DNA from: Oscillospiraceae bacterium
GTDB lineage: Bacteria; Bacillota; Clostridia; Oscillospirales; Ruminococcaceae
NCBI GenBank assembly: GCA_900768245.1
Contig: CAAGCE010000041.1
Location: 1-6,556, forward strand
Direction of reading: 5' to 3'
DNA: 6,556 nucleotides
The notes beneath the pieces were generated by a model. The model did not search any database. It was not told where the DNA came from and was given only the letters and a program-made list of their open reading frames with translations. A program made the translations under genes and the position numbers. Positions 6,074 to 6,556 of the stretch are shown piece by piece (position 1 is the first letter of the stretch; every line of letters starts with the position of its first letter).

Positions 6074-6240
6074 AAAAAAAGAGCCTATCATGTGCTTATA
6101 ATGCCTCTGATGCATCAGATCCTTTGGCTAACGTCCGAAACGTCCATGAAAATAGCTCTTTTTCTAGCTTTGATTGCCACAGGACCGCCGACATGGGTCC
6201 GTTACCCACCGCAGCCAATTACCTGCTGTGCACGTGACAG
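6074..6240. other. Structured non-coding segment upstream of parM
   Basis: No convincing gene lies in 5985-6440, but this part is full of pairing. A long interrupted stem joins the A-run plus GAGCcTAT (6076-6088) to ATAGCTCTTTTT (6152-6163). Inside it are a perfect 14-bp palindrome TCTGATGCATCAGA (6106-6119) and a direct repeat ACGTCC (6131-6136 and 6140-6145). To the right, GGACC/GGTCC (6182-6200) competes with GGGT/ACCC (6195-6207), and GCAG/CTGC (6211-6226) lies next to it. On the minus strand the stem ends in GGCTCTTTTTTT, as a transcript terminator would. The segment is locally GC-richer than its flanks (about 6170-6240). It could be a small RNA, an antisense control RNA or a leader of the former plasmid. 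I do not recognise a known RNA family. Confidence 0.4.
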
Positions 6241-6261
6241 AAATTACACTCTTGATATGAA

Positions 6262-6305
6262 TATACCTCACTTTACTTACCGTGTAAATATACCGTAAGT
6301 ATAAT
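6262..6305. repeat. Small repeat cluster, operator- or parC-like
   Basis: TATACC occurs at 6262-6267 and 6289-6294. TACCGT occurs at 6278-6283 and 6291-6296, a 13-bp period. The 6-bp arms ACTTAC (6275-6280) and GTAAGT (6295-6300) make an inverted repeat, and a TATAAT (6300-6305, plus strand) overlaps its right arm. Such a cluster upstream of parM could be an operator or part of a centromere-like site. The repeats are short and the DNA is AT-rich, so chance is not excluded. Confidence 0.3.
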
Positions 6306-6393
6306 TTTCCTATCACAGTTGCTTTTCTCTGTACTATGGATTTGTTTTACGTGCATATAAGCCTCTCTTTTCTTTTATGCGTAAGCTTTTTTA

Positions 6394-6429
6394 GAAAAGA
6401 AAAACCCCAGAAACATAACATTTCTGAGG
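6394..6429 (-). terminator. Terminator downstream of tRNA-Cys
   Basis: On the minus strand CCTCAGAAA (6421-6429) pairs with TTTCTGGGG (6405-6413), a 9-bp stem with one G-T pair and a 7-nt loop. TTTTTCTTTTC follows (6394-6404). It begins 12 bp after the tRNA-Cys 3' end and is a standard intrinsic terminator for the tRNA transcript. Confidence 0.85.
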
Positions 6430-6440
6430 CCCTTTAGGAG

Positions 6441-6512
6441 AGGCGCAGACCGGATTTGAACCGGTGGATACTGGTGTTGCAGACCATTGCCTTACCACTT
6501 GGCTACTGCGCC
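6441..6512 (-). tRNA. tRNA-Cys (GCA)
   Basis: The minus strand folds as a complete tRNA. The acceptor arm is GGCGCAG (6506-6512) with CTGCGCC (6442-6448), discriminator U at 6441. The D region is AGCCAAGTGGTAAGGC and the anticodon arm contains GGTCTGCAACACC, with anticodon GCA read in the loop CTGCAAC. The T arm is ACCGGTTCAAATCCGGT. The discriminator U and the GCA anticodon are both typical of tRNA-Cys. The 3' CCA is not encoded (CTC follows). It would be co-transcribed with the tRNA on its right and ends at the adjacent terminator. Confidence 0.95.
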
Positions 6513-6525
6513 ATATTTAATTAAA

Positions 6526-6556
6526 TGACTCCAACGGGAATCGAACCCGTGTTACC
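6526..6556 (-). tRNA. tRNA 3' part, probably tRNA-Glu, cut by window edge
   Basis: The minus strand gives GGTAACACGGGTTCGATTCC, followed by CGTTGGAGTCA. This is the end of a variable loop, a perfect T arm (ACGGG/CCCGT around TTCGATT), the 3' acceptor strand TGGAGTC (6527-6533) and discriminator A (6526). The GGTAACACGGGTTCGA context after the anticodon stem is the one I remember for Firmicute tRNA-Glu. The anticodon lies outside the window, so the identity is not proven. It is 13 bp upstream of tRNA-Cys on the same strand, indicating a tRNA cluster. Confidence 0.85.

Noticed and set aside
6092..6298. Plus-strand open frame of 68 codons starting GTG
   Set aside because: It runs through the structured segment, has no ribosome binding site in front of the GTG, and its sequence resembles no family I know. 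The hydrophobic stretch inside it can come from the T-rich stem arm.

Overview
The window looks like a piece of a low-GC Gram-positive genome, most probably a gut Clostridia/Lachnospiraceae-type Firmicute. This is inferred from AT-rich sequence with strong AGGAGG-type ribosome binding sites, GTG starts, tRNA genes without an encoded CCA, a Firmicute-type ParM, a TnpV-family protein and a serine-recombinase tail. I ran no database search. All family names come from motifs read in the sequence and from memory of the families.

Left part (1-3719). The left edge carries a short minus-strand remnant of a YD/RHS-repeat protein with no start codon. A plus-strand promoter follows, then a tight four-gene operon: an ECF-type sigma factor (347-871), a six-helix membrane protein of unknown family (876-1640), an ABC transporter ATPase (1621-2499) and an ABC-2 type permease (2496-3719). 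The genes are spaced by 4 bp, overlap by 20 bp and overlap by 4 bp in turn, so they are almost certainly co-transcribed. The simplest reading is a self-regulated export or stress-response unit. The sigma factor would drive the operon, the membrane protein with its cytoplasmic N-terminus may sense or restrain the sigma factor, and the ABC pair acts at the membrane. A strong hairpin at 3801-3840 closes the block.

Middle and right part (3864-5984, all minus strand). This is a graveyard of mobile-element pieces. A promoter-bearing gene of unknown function (from 4939) runs in frame into a TnpV-family transposon protein that has its own good ribosome binding site. TnpV is itself truncated and joined, in another frame, to the C-terminal tail of a large serine recombinase. 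Further right is a wrecked ParM/ParR-like plasmid partition operon (5225-5984). parM has lost its middle and carries a premature stop. Its C-terminal half is fused in frame to the partner gene, and that partner has a frameshift near its end. The operon still has its ribosome binding site and its terminator.

Right edge (5985-6556). About 450 bp without a convincing gene hold a strongly structured segment (a long stem, a 14-bp palindrome, competing short stems) and a small repeat cluster that could be an operator or a centromere-like site. Then come a tRNA-Cys(GCA) gene with its terminator and the 3' end of a probable tRNA-Glu, both on the minus strand. The mobile-element remnants lie on the 3' side of the tRNAs, a common place for integrated elements.
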